A DNA stretch of 64,000 nt from Histomonas meleagridis. Taxonomy: Eukaryota; Parabasalia; Tritrichomonadida; Dientamoebidae. The notes under the pieces are model-generated. The model made no database searches. It was not told the origin of the DNA and worked only from the letters and a program-made list of their open reading frames with translations. Positions 29,857 through 40,237 of this stretch are shown piece by piece (the first letter of the stretch is position 1; every line of letters begins with the position of its first letter). Made by a program: the position numbers and the translations under genes. The stretch is taken from positions 62,001-126,000 of the forward strand of contig WSYJ01000067.1 of assembly GCA_020186115.1 (NCBI GenBank), written 5' to 3'.

Positions 29857-30903
29857 TTATAACTCCGGTGCTGGTTGTTTGAACAAACGCTCAAGCAATT
29901 CGAACTTAGCTCCACCATCTAACACACGATCTAAGAACGATCCAATTGTACTCTTATCCGTCACTTTAATTGCAGCATCACGCTTGTGGTGCAAAATCCA
30001 AATGTTGTCATTTATGAAATCAAGTGGACAATTTTCACCACATTCATAGAACATGAAAGGATCATGACGATACTTCTTTGAAGCTGATTTGAACTCTTCT
30101 GAAGGTACATCAGATCCTTCGATAACGCAAAAGATTCTTTTGCCTTTACAATGTGAATTGAATTCGTCAATATTTGTAAGATTATGTATGAGAACTGGGA
30201 CAGGTGTTGGTTTTGGAGTAGGCTTTGGTGATGGCATAATCCCATTGAAGAAATCTTTGACTGTTTTCTTGATGAGATCATATTTATTTCGGCCTTCATA
30301 TAAAATTTGTTTGTCTCCATTGATCATAAGGATTGCAGGAGTAGATGTTATGTTGAATTTTTGGTGAATAGTTCTGTTGTTTGAAAATCCAATTCGAATA
30401 CTTTGATTATTATCGCTGAATGCACAGCTAATCCCGGCCCAAAGAGGCGGAGCTTTAGGCTTATCTGTGAAGAGAATAACTTCTCGTGTGTCATTTTGTG
30501 GAATCCATTCTTCATCAACAGTTTCCGCAAGATTTGGAATTAAACGAGAAGCTGTGTTAAGCATTGAACGTGCTGACCTATCTCGCATATATGTCATTTG
30601 TCCTTTTGGATGGAAAATAATAAATGTTGGAATGGCTGTAATTCGAAATTGTGAACCTAAACTATACTGTTGATTTGTATTTACTTCACCAAACTTGATC
30701 ATACCTGCTGCTTCTGTGGCGGCTGCATCAAATTCTGGATATGACATTTGACATGCTGGACAATGAGTTCCATGAAACATAACGAAGTATACAGTTTTGT
30801 TATCACGCTTTTCAACTTCCTTTGGAAAGTTATTTGCAGTAAGTTGGATAACGTTTTTCCCAAATTTATATGCAGAACAGCAGCAAAGTAAAGTAGAAAG
30901 CAT
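29857..30903 (-). CDS. PDI-like thioredoxin-domain protein
   Basis: 348 residues. A short N-terminal hydrophobic, Cys-rich stretch (MLSTLLCCCSA) acts as a probable signal peptide. A thioredoxin domain (~15-125) carries the active site HCPAC (Cys48, Cys51) and the cis-Pro loop FRITAIPTFIIF. A second, degenerate thioredoxin-like domain (~140-225) keeps NITSTPAILMI but no CxxC. A Pro/Thr linker (PKPTPKPTPVP) leads to a third divergent domain with no thioredoxin motif. The C-terminus has no KDEL-type signal. Family knowledge: PDIs form and isomerise disulphides in the ER. CPAC instead of CGHC predicts a more reducing or specialised redox activity. Confidence 0.8.
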   Translation of the reverse strand: MLSTLLCCCSAYKFGKNVIQLTANNFPKEVEKRDNKTVYFVMFHGTHCPACQMSYPEFDAAATEAAGMIKFGEVNTNQQYSLGSQFRITAIPTFIIFHPKGQMTYMRDRSARSMLNTASRLIPNLAETVDEEWIPQNDTREVILFTDKPKAPPLWAGISCAFSDNNQSIRIGFSNNRTIHQKFNITSTPAILMINGDKQILYEGRNKYDLIKKTVKDFFNGIMPSPKPTPKPTPVPVLIHNLTNIDEFNSHCKGKRIFCVIEGSDVPSEEFKSASKKYRHDPFMFYECGENCPLDFINDNIWILHHKRDAAIKVTDKSTIGSFLDRVLDGGAKFELLERLFKQPAPEL

Positions 30904-31284
30904 TGTGCCTTATTTGGCCAAATAACATTTAAAAGTTTATTAAAAATTGAATTGAATTTTCAATGATTGTAAATTTTTATGGGGAAATGAAGTTATGGAT
31001 TCTTCCTTTTAATGAAGCAATATATTAGATAATAACCGAATGTAAATGGATTTATGTTAATATTGCCCAATGAAAAATCTAAAAAATTGAAAATATTTGG
31101 AGATTTAAGATTGATTTTTTAAATTGAATTCAATTTATGTTTTCACAACATTAATTAGCTTAATGATTAATTATGAAAATGGTTTAAGATTATTTAAGTT
31201 AAAAATACTACTAAAATTTTGTGATAAAATGAAAATGAATCCGGATTTCAACATTATATATAATATAATAAAAATTTAACAGCG
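30904..31284. other. Intergenic region 5' of the tRNA gene
   Basis: AT-rich sequence with no gene; ends in a TATATAATATAATA stretch directly before the tRNA. Confidence 0.5.
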
Positions 31285-31366
31285 CCGCTCTTAGCTCAGT
31301 GGTAGAGCATTTGACTGTAGAAAAGTAGTCATCAAAGGGTCGCCGGTTCGATTCCAGCAGCGCGGA
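31285..31366 (+). tRNA. tRNA-Tyr (GTA) with 10-nt intron, next to retroelement
   Basis: Folding by eye: acceptor 31285-31291, D-arm GCTC/GAGC (31294-31308), anticodon stem TTTGA/TCAAA with anticodon GTA at 31317-31319, T-arm GCCGG/CCAGC with TTCGATT loop, acceptor 3' strand to 31365 and discriminator A at 31366. The anticodon loop is interrupted after position 37 by a 10-nt intron (31321-31330), the normal place for tRNA-Tyr introns. A and B boxes are intact and T7 follows at once as a Pol III terminator. Two mispairs exist (31289 with 31361; 31344 with 31356), and both mispaired 3' bases lie in the last 12 nt that are also found at 38670. The tRNA may be functional, damaged, or rebuilt by the element. 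Confidence 0.88.
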
Positions 31367-31408
31367 TTTTTTTATTTTTTTCACCTGAGCAACTTAGAGA
31401 GGGGAAAA
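31354..31408 (+). repeat. 55-nt direct repeat, copy 1 (tRNA tail plus element 5' end)
   Basis: Identical over 55 nt to 38670-38724. It comprises the last 12 nt of the tRNA, the discriminator, two T7 runs and the first bases of the retroelement. Offset between copies is 7316 nt. Confidence 0.95.
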
Positions 31409-34400
31409 GCGCACCATTGAATAGAGCTGACAGAGAGGAGCAGAACCATATAAGTTCCGATGATTTTCGGAGAATCACGGAACATATCAGATTATACCTC
31501 CGAGATATGCAACAAAACTCAGAACAAGAAACATCAGGAGACTCAAGACTCAGAATAGAACACAAAGCTTATTCTCCGAGATAAACATTTAGGCTCGAAA
31601 CTATGCACAACACGAAAATCAAGACCAAAAATAGAGCCTAATGATGCTAAATTTATAAAGAAGAACCCATGTCTTAAGTCCGGCCATCCTGAATCAGAGG
31701 CAGAAGAAAGTTCGACGGAGAACATCGCAAGCAACACAGAATCAATATACACCAGCCCAGAGCCATTCAGAGAAAGTTTGAGCCCAAGAGACGAACGAAA
31801 TTTCGAAATCAGATTTCGATCAGATGCAGAAGAAAGTTCAACAGAGTACACCGCAAGCAACACAGAATCGACATACACCAGTCCAGAACCTTTCAGAGAG
31901 AATGTGGGACCAAATGAAGAACAAAATCTCGAAATCAGATTTCGATCAGATCAAACACCAAGTTACCAAACACATCCACAATTAGTACCAAGTATCACTA
32001 GATACCATATGAAGATAGTTAATGAGCAAGAATACTATGCAGATGATGAAGAAACTTGTACAGATACAGAAGTAGAAGATATAATGCTTAGACCAAGAAC
32101 GCTAACAGGAAATGAAATAAATTTAATGAGGAATGAAATCAGATTCACATACTACAATATACCGATAGCAATACGAAATAATATGAAAAAAAAAGTATTA
32201 TTTTGTCCATGGTTTCCTTATTGTACTTGGCAAAACGAAAACGTTGAAGAATTATTTATACATTTAAACAAGTTTCATAAAGGGAAAAGAATTGAATTAG
32301 CACCATATATGAGATTCAGAGATATAGACATAGTTAATTTACTCCACATTAATAATAATGAAATTGAAGAAAGTGAGGAACCAGGAATAATTTTTAATAT
32401 TAAGTGTCCATTCTGTAATAAAATACAATTAAATAATTCTGATGAATATGGTTTACATCTCACGGATCACGCTAACTCAAATGTTTATTATAGTGATATG
32501 CTCAGAAAATGTTGTTTTCTTGATGGTCTTTTATTTCTTTTATCCGAGAACAATAAATTCCCAACATTAGGAATTATTATAGGTGATAATGATAATCCTA
32601 ATAACAGACCTAATCCCAATTTAAATTCACAAGATATAAACATTAGAATCCCAAACTTTAAAATATTTCCAGAAGATGTTATAATACCACATTTTAATAA
32701 AACAACAGAAGAAAATGATATTACAATCCCAGAATTTAATGTTGAAATATATGAAGAAAATATTCAAGTACCAAAAATAGAAATAATAGAAGAGATCAAA
32801 AATTTACCGATTCCCAAAATTAATTTTACACAAGAAGATCAATACATTAGGATTCGGAAATTCAATATAAATGAAGAAATTAACAATATTTTATTGCCTA
32901 AATATCACAAACAAGATTTCAATATTAATATTCCAATGCCTAAATTCAATTCACAAAATGAAGAGAAAAATATTACTATACCTAAATTCAACCTTACAGA
33001 AAATGAAACAAATATTCCAATACCAAAATATATTAGACAAGATCTTAATATTAATATTCCAATCCCAGACTTTAAAGTTCAAAATGAAGTAAAGAATGTT
33101 ATTATTCCAAAATATAATCATGCTGAAGAAACAATTGATATTCCAAATCTTAAAATAAATCAAGTTAATGAAAATATTAATGTCCCTATACCAAACTTTT
33201 GGTAATTCAGAAAATAAACTTAATATTCCAAAACCCGAAATTAATGTTACGAGTGAAAATATTAATATTAAAACACCAAACTTTAATTATATCGATGAAA
33301 ATAAAACAATAACTATTCCAAATATCAAAGTTAATGAATCGCAAACAAATATTAACATTACAATTTCAAAAATTAATTATATTCATAAAGATATTGATAT
33401 TATTGTACCAAGTGGAAATTATAATTACATTCAAAGCAAAAATGAAGAAACTAATAAAACATCGAATAATAACGAAATAACTAACTTCAAGGATGATGAT
33501 GTTAAACAAACAGTAGAAGAATCACAACAAGTAAATCAAAATATCGAAAGCAATAATGAACCCAATAAGAATACACCACCAAACAACAATAATAATGTTA
33601 ATATTAATAAAGAAATCATTATACACACGCCAGAAGAACTTTATCTCAACCTTAAAAATATTAAAACAACATTAGAGTTAAAACAAAAAATTGATAAATG
33701 GAGAAGTTATGAAATTGATAAAGATCTATACTTAAATAAAATAGATGAAACAAGAATACCTATCATAAATCTAATGTTAGTTTCCGACAAATTCCCAGGT
33801 ATTGGTCCATTTATTTGCCATAAATGTGATTATCAAGCTTTCAATGCAGTCACCGACTTAAAGAGGCATGAAAATTCAGCCCATAATGGAAAAAAAAGAA
33901 ATGGGAATATTATTTATGATTGTTTAGGATCCTAAATATCGATATTAAGGAAAAAAACATATTGGATGCAATTTGATAAAGGTAATAAACAACTTTCAAC
34001 TTATCGGAAAACTCTTTATGCATGTCCTTTACATAATTGTAATTATATTACAGATTGTGAAGACACATTTGATAATCATATAGTGAAAAGACACTCCAAT
34101 TATAATGAAGATAAAAGAGATTTTGGATGGATGTGGGCCTTAATTTTAAACTATATTCAAAGATATGATATAAATCCAACAGCAGAAATATTATTAATTA
34201 AAGGAAAGCATATATTTGTGATTTTTGTACAAAAGCATTAGCAGAAACACATCAAAATATAATTTTACATAATAGTCATGCACATAATATTTCAAGAAAA
34301 GAAAATATTAAGATCCCTATACATCAAGTTAAATTTAAATCAATTGTTTTTAATTATCCTGATAAAGATGAAATTAAAGAGATTGAAGAAAAAATTAAAA

Positions 34401-34983
34401 GAAATGAAGAAGAAACTAAAGAAAACTCAAACAAATTAGCAAAAGGTGAAATTGAAATTGAATTTAAAAATAAAGAGGATGTAATAAAAAGGAAGAAACA
34501 GGAGAATAGAAAACAAGAAAAACTAGTCAAAAAAGCAAATATTAAAATCGTAGAAGAATTAGAAATCAACCAAGATAATGATACAAATAATAAAGAAATT
34601 AATAACACTAACTCAATAACAGCAAACAAGATAGTCACAAGGAACCAACCAATTAATGATAGAAAAACTTTACTTAATAAATGCAAAAAATGGATATTTG
34701 CGAATGAATTTCAAGAATCACATATAATCAGATTACCAAGGATTAATAAAAATATTAAAAATAAAATTTATAAAGAAATTAGTCATGTTTTTGAAAACAA
34801 AATTTTACCTTTGCTTAAGAAATGTAAAACTAAAGAAAAAACAGGAGAAGAATGGATTATATTTCAAGGTTGTTTATGCAAAATTAATTTAATATTAAGA
34901 AAAAATATTAGGAAAACTCTCGAAATCCCATTAAATCATATGTTAGGCTTAAGCAACAATAAAAAGAAAGATAATAATGATAA
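31382..34983 (+). pseudogene. Retroelement N-terminal region: zinc fingers and IPxPxF repeats
   Basis: The region 31382-31560 is open in one frame (for example EQNHISSDDFRRITEHIRL) and its protein sequence is conserved in the second copy. The frame 31778-33205 continues with RSDAEESSTEYT repeats, a CPWFPYC…H…H finger-like motif (~32205) and CPFCNK…H…H (~32407). Then a ~18-residue repeat of the type NINIPMPKFN…EEKNITIPKFN runs from ~32640 to ~33400 across a frameshift at ~33200. Two clear C2H2 fingers follow: CHKCDYQAF…H…H (~33817) and CPLHNC…H…H (~34020), then CDFCTK…H…H (~34220) and a Lys/Glu-rich segment to 34983. Zinc fingers at this place in R2/NeSL elements recognise target DNA. Frameshifts separate the parts. 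Confidence 0.7.
31693..31944 (+). repeat. 126-nt tandem duplication in the retroelement
   Basis: Two diverged copies (about 31693-31818 and 31819-31944) share the GCAGAAGAAAGTTC and CACAGAATC segments. Length is a multiple of three, consistent with coding (RSD-EESSTEYTASNTES). Confidence 0.75.
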
Positions 34984-35049
34984 TATGCATTATACGAATT
35001 TTTAAGGAAAATATATTCAAGAAAACCAATTTTTAAAATAATATCGCAT

Positions 35050-36845
35050 ATGGAAAAAATTATTAAACTAAAAAAACTTCAAGAATCAGATACAAGAAAT
35101 AATTCCATCTCTTATTTAGAAGAGGCAATAAAAGAAGCATTAAATAAGATTGACAGAGAAATTTTAATGACTACATTTGGAGGTGATAATATAGATAATA
35201 TCAGAAATATCATAGATGAAGAACCAAATCATCGAGAGCAAAGAATGAAGTATATTGAAAATTCATTAATTAAATATCAAAACGAAATTTCAAAAGAAAG
35301 GAATAAGAAATATACACAATTGGTACAAGATATGTATGCAGAAGACCCAAAAAGAGCCATGAGATGGTTCATTACAAATGAACCAACACCAGAATGCAAC
35401 ATTGAATTCGAGAAAATTAAAAAGCATTTTAAAGATGAATGGGAATTCCTCCCAAATTTCCAAGAAAACAATATTCCAGATATATTTTGTTTGAATAAAA
35501 ACTTAGATAACAAAGATGAAGAATTACTTAAGCTAATGTTACTAGACAAAAACAGAATCAAACAAGCAATTATTACAAGACCAAATTTATCAGCTACAGG
35601 TCAAGATGGTATTTCTAATACCATTTGGAAAATCAAAATTAATATTACAGTCAAATTAATCAGAAACATAATTAAACAAATAATGAGATTCAAGAAAATA
35701 CCAGAATTATGGAAAATATCAAGAACTATATTGTTATTTAAGAAGAATAATCCAGATGAAATCACCAATTGGAGACCAATCTCAATATCTTTAACTTTAT
35801 ACAGAATTATGATGTGCCACTTTGCACGATGCATTCAAGATTTAAATGTTTTTTCCGCCATTCATAAGTTCAGTACAAAAAGGTTTTAAAACCAATCTCA
35901 ATGGGATAACTGAACACATTACGAATATAAATGAAATAATTGCACAATCAGTGAGGTTAAAATATTCGATTTATATTACAACATTAGATTTCGCCAAAGC
36001 CTTCGATTCAGTGCCTCACAAGCTTATTACTTGGTCATTAAATCAATTAGGATTCCCGAATTATTTTATCAAATTAATAAAAGACTTATATACAGATACC
36101 AAAACAAGAATAGAACTAAGAAATAAACCATAAGATTGGATTAACATCAATAGAGGTGTCAGACAAGGTTGTCCTCTATCACCAACACTATTTAATTTAT
36201 GTCTTGAACCTTTAATTAAAGCAATACAAAATTATAATAAAAAAAATGGAGTATAATTATAGAAGATTAAATGAGAGAAAATGAAATATTTTTTTTAATA
36301 TTCAAGCTTATGCAGATGATGTTATATTGATGTCTAATACACAAGATGGAATGCAAAATATGCTTAAAACAGTAGAAGAATTTTGTAAAATTTTTAAACT
36401 TAAAATAGCTTCACAAAAATGCAAAACTCCATCTTATATAAATTTTAATGATAGAAGACCAACGTTGAATGAAAACTTTACTATTAATAATGAAGAAATA
36501 CCAAATCATCCATTAATGGAATATATAGAATATTTAGGTGCACCAATAGCAATAAATCGTAAAAGTAAAAAACAACATTCTCAAACTAAAATCGATAAAA
36601 TTAAACAAGAAATCATACAAGTAATTAATTCTCTTTCAAAAGTTAATCAAATAATAGATGCAATTATAAGAATAATTACTCCTCAATTAGATTTTGAAAT
36701 GTTAAATGGTTTATGCTCTATTAAAGAACTTATAAAACTTGATGAATTTATTGAAGGTTCAATAAATCAAATATTAAATACAAAAGGTTTACCAGAAGAT
36801 TTATTTTATACACATTATAAAGAAGGAGGTTTAAGTTTAATGTAA
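35050..36845 (+). pseudogene. Retroelement reverse transcriptase domain
   Basis: Non-LTR RT motifs appear in order across three frames: ATGQDGISNTIWK (~35595), WKISRTILLFKKN and ITNWRPISISLTLYRI (~35705-35810), TTLDFAKAFDSVPHKL (~35980), NRGVRQGCPLSPTLFNL (~36146) and the catalytic AYADDVILMS (~36307), then a thumb region (EYLGAPI, ~36525). Breaks occur at ~35870 (frame change), 36131-36133 (TAA), the 36255-36300 segment (stops) and 36845. Family knowledge: target-primed reverse transcription. Inactive in this copy. Confidence 0.88.
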
Positions 36846-36859
36846 TTCAAAAAAAGAAT

Positions 36860-37919
36860 GTGTTACAATTAAGAACATTTACAGGTTTATTATTATCAAA
36901 GGATTTAAATATCAGGAATTTTATTAGAATGACAATGTACAAAGAATTAGATCATAGGAAAATACAAGTAGATAAAAACTCACTCTATTTTGGAATTCCA
37001 TTTGATAATAAAAATAAAATTATACAAAAATCGGAAAGAAAAACAAATAGTACATTTTGTAGAGCGGTAAAAGCATTATATAATTTAATAGTAGGTTTTA
37101 AATCAAACTTAGAAGAAAATAATTGTATTATTAATCAAATCGATAATAAAGAAAATAAAGAAGAGGAAGAAGAAACAGTAGAATTTATTAATAAGAAAGA
37201 CATTACAAAATATCTAAATAAAATGATACGAAAAAGACATGTAGACAACCTTAAGAAATTACCATTTAAAGCACATACTTTCTGTACAATGAATGAATCA
37301 ACTGATTCAAACTTCTTTTTATTTAATTTTAGAGCACCAACAAGTAATAAATATTATTAAGTTCGCTATTTTAGCAAGATGTAACAATTTACCAACAAAT
37401 GAAATTTTAAATAAGAAAAACCCAAATATAAATCCTAAATGCAATAGATGTAATTTAAATCAAAATGATTCATTAATGCATAGAATAAATGGTTGCTTAA
37501 AAATTAGAAATTTAACTACTCGAGGACATAATGCAATAGTAGAAGAAATAATCAAGGGAATTAAAGAAAATAATTATAATAGGAATAATATAATATTTAA
37601 TAGGAACACCATAGTAATAGACAAAGATCACAAAACAATTGGAACATTAAAACCAGACATATGGTATATCAATAACAATAAATTAACTTTAATTAAAGTC
37701 AATTCTCCGTATGGTACAATCAGAAATCTCGATAACAACTCTGAATCAACTTTTATTATTAGAAGAAAGGAAAAAGAAGAAAAATATAGAGATTATATAG
37801 AATTATGCAAAAATAGACTTAATATAGAAGTAGATATTTATATAATCATTATTTCATCATTAGGAATTATCCCGAATCAAACTACTAAAGATTTAAATAA
37901 ATTATTAAATGGAAATTAA
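36860..37919 (+). pseudogene. Retroelement C-terminal CCHC finger and restriction-like endonuclease
   Basis: Two frames overlap at ~37300-37360. The second holds CNRCNLNQNDSLMHRINGC, the CCHC finger typical of R2-type proteins, then RGHNAIVEEI and LKPDIWYINNNKLTLIKV. The KPD and following strand match the PD-(D/E)xK restriction-like endonuclease of R2/NeSL/CRE elements, though the usual D-V after KPD reads K-V. Such enzymes nick one specific genomic site and fit the association with tRNA-Tyr. Confidence 0.72.
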
Positions 37920-38669
37920 AGATTAATACATTTAGTTTCAAAAAGATGTGTTATTGCAGCATTGAGAGAATCTATGTTAATATTCTACATAATTTATAAG
38001 AAAGATAAAAATCAAAATAAGAATAATAACAATAATATAAACAATATAGAAAGAGAAGAAGAAGACTTTAATGTTATTTTGATGAAGACAATTATAATCC
38101 TGAAGAAGAAGAAGATAAAGATGAAGATGAAGAATTAGGGGAAGTACCTTTTTCAGATATTTCTTCAAGCTCAGAACCATCAGATACCAATGAAGAAGAA
38201 CAAAAGGAATACATGAAATTCGCATTAAATGAAGCAGAGAGGAAGTACAATATACCGATCAAAGAAGATAATATACAAAAATCTATAATGATAGAAAAGA
38301 TCTTCATCATAGACAAGAACAAAAAGAAGAAGAAAAAAGATAACTCGACGAAGATGAACTCAATACTTAAAGGAAAAAGTATTAACGAATTAAAAAGATG
38401 AACAAGAGTTGTACGACCATCTAGACTTTTGCAATACGCGATCAATGCAAAAAAGAAAGAAGAAATAGTTAAAGATTTTACTATTAAAAAGAATAAGAAG
38501 AAAAGAAAAGTGACACGATATGTTAAAACGGTTTCGACCATTCCAAAGAACAGTTCTAACATTGATCATAACAGTAGGGTTAACCTACAATAAATTAAGA
38601 CGGACGCGTCATTATACAACACATACTCATTTCAAATGAGCACTAACACACGTAAATAAACACCAAATG
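37920..38669 (+). other. Retroelement 3' region
   Basis: Acidic low-complexity coding-like stretches (EEEEDKDEDEEL; DEEEQKEYMKFALNEAE) run to about 38400, then sequence without coding signal, ending CACCAAATG directly before the tRNA-tail repeat. No poly-A tract. It may hold the 3' UTR used for priming. Confidence 0.5.
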
Positions 38670-39240
38670 CCAGCAGCGCGGATTTTTTTATTTTTTTCAC
38701 CTGAGCAACTTAGAGAGGGGAAAAACGCATTATAGTAAGAAGGATCGCTCGGCGAGCAGAACCATATTAGTTCCGACGATTATTGGAAGATCTTGGAACA
38801 TAACAGATCATTTCTCCGAGAAATGCACCAAAATTTAAAACGAAGGAAACTACAAGACTTAAGGCTAGGAGCAAAGCACAGTAATATATATTTTGGAGGA
38901 GAAATAACATTTTTTAAGTCCTGCCATCGATGGCTTGATCAGATGCCGAAGAAAGTTCCACGGTGCAAGAAACAAGTAGCACAGTCCAGAACCCTATAGG
39001 GAAGACGTAAACCCAGATTAAAACCCATAAGTAGAAATCAGATCTCGATCAGATCAAGTACAGATTTATCAAACACCCCATAACCAACACCAGTGCCACA
39101 ACTCGGATCAATTAATACAAGACAACCGATGAGAATTGTTAATGAGCAAGAATTTTTTGCGGATTACGAAGAAACAAACACAGAAGCAGAAGAAATAGAC
39201 AAGATATTTTAACCCACAACGATAGAAAAGGCGACAATAA
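38670..39240 (+). mobile_element. Second copy of the tRNA-tail retroelement, 5' part
   Basis: Starts with the 55-nt repeat identical to 31354-31408 and remains alignable with 31409-32110 (for example AGTTCCGA, the GAAGAAAGTTC block, TGAGAATTGTTAATGAGCAAGAAT). It is more diverged, with internal deletions; only one of the two 126-nt units seems present. The tRNA body is missing upstream, so only the 3' tail stands before it. Alignment fades near 39240, and the continuation of the same element reappears at about 44291. Confidence 0.75.
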
Positions 39241-39403
39241 TATTCTATGAACAAAATTCTTAGTAATTCCAAAAATAAACTCTATGTATATCAGTTAATG
39301 CACGAAAATTCGGTATTTTTGGGATTTCATCGTAACGTTTTGCAAAAATGTTGTTTGTATATTTCAATGCACGATGAGAATTTTTAGGTAGGTATATAAT
39401 GCG

Positions 39404-39477
39404 GTCGGGACTGATTCCGAGGACCCCAAAAGGGTCCCGGCCGGGATTCTTTTGGGGTCCTCGGAATCAGTCCCGAC
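39404..39477. repeat. Perfect 29-bp inverted repeat in a GC-rich island
   Basis: Left arm 39404-39432 and right arm 39449-39477 are exact reverse complements; the 16-nt loop contains its own 12-nt palindrome TCCCGGCCGGGA. The surrounding ~200 bp (39400-39600) is strongly GC-rich in an AT-rich genome. Possible roles are a transposon end, replication origin or hairpin RNA terminator. Confidence 0.92.
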
Positions 39478-39875
39478 AATTTCTTTTAACCGAGGGGGCA
39501 TCCGGGCTCTTCAGCATCCTGTATCCCCTTCGTACCCCTCCGGAGGCCTCAGACCCCTCCAATCCCCCGAGTGTGCTCGCTCCGCTCGCTACAGAAATCA
39601 ATATCATTTTTTGATTTTTGTGAGCCATACAATTCGTCTGTAAATTTGAATGAGCATTCGATTATGAGAGAACGCGAAACTTTTTGATAGGAACGATAGC
39701 ACTTTTAATGCCACTTTTCACATAAACCTATCAAAAACCTCGTATAATCAACACGAATTGTCCCCGGTTATGTTTGGTCGGACATTTATCCTATTCAATT
39801 TATTTTTGGTCGGAGGTTAGTAGTCAAAAAGCGACGGTTATTGTTTGGTCACATGGCAAACTTTATTTATCATAA

Positions 39876-40217
39876 ATGCTTAAACCTGTAACTAAAACGT
39901 ATTTTTGTACTTCGCAAAAAGAAAACCGTTTTCCGCCTGAATTTGTGGATTCTCGAAATCCTAGATATATAGTAGTACAACAATGTAAGTGTAAATTTAA
40001 GGATTATTTAGTATCTGATGTTTCAATGCATGCATATTTTATTGAACGTGACCATTATGAAGATTATTTTTGTATTTATACAAATGAAAACAGGACTAAA
40101 TATAAGAAATATGAATATAAAAGTAGAAAACCAAATTTTAAAATATGGTTTAAAGAAATGAATGGTAAAGAAATTGAACCAGAATATTTTATGTTAGAAT
40201 TATTATTAATTTATTAA
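39876..40217 (+). CDS. Maverick-type hypothetical protein
   Basis: 113 residues, rich in Tyr, Lys and Phe, with Cys pair QCKCKF and no domain I can name. The ATG at 39876 follows tandem TTTGGTCGGA/GTTTGGTCA motifs (39765-39850). It is followed 20 nt later by the fibre gene on the same strand. Codon use is extremely AT-rich, like the other genes of the element and unlike the host genes. Intact. Confidence 0.5.
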   Translation: MLKPVTKTYFCTSQKENRFPPEFVDSRNPRYIVVQQCKCKFKDYLVSDVSMHAYFIERDHYEDYFCIYTNENRTKYKKYEYKSRKPNFKIWFKEMNGKEIEPEYFMLELLLIY

Positions 40218-40237
40218 ATAAAAATCATTTTTTAACA

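Larger units (their letters stand above)
31367..38669 (+). mobile_element. R2/NeSL-like non-LTR retroelement, degenerate full-length copy at tRNA-Tyr
   Basis: Between the two tRNA-tail repeats lies a ~7.3-kb element coding on the plus strand. In order it has an N-terminal Ser/Glu-rich region with a 126-nt tandem duplication, Cys/His zinc fingers, a long repeat region, two further C2H2 fingers, a reverse transcriptase with YADD, and a C-terminal CCHC finger plus a restriction-like endonuclease motif. This is the domain order of site-specific R2/NeSL-type non-LTR elements; there is no LTR and no poly-A tail. It carries at least eight frameshifts or stops (near 33200, 33935, 34240, 35005, 35889, 36133, 36260, 36845, 37360), so it is dead. 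The 3' end is followed directly by a second copy starting with the same tRNA tail. Confidence 0.8.

Noticed and set aside
37977-38562. Minus-strand hydrophobic ORFs at the retroelement 3' end
   Set aside because: They are antisense to acidic Glu/Asp/Lys-rich plus-strand coding-like sequence, which gives Leu/Phe/Ser runs on the other strand.
39399-39643. Two overlapping short ORFs in the GC island
   Set aside because: They arise from high GC and low stop density over the palindrome; no domain and different frames overlap.
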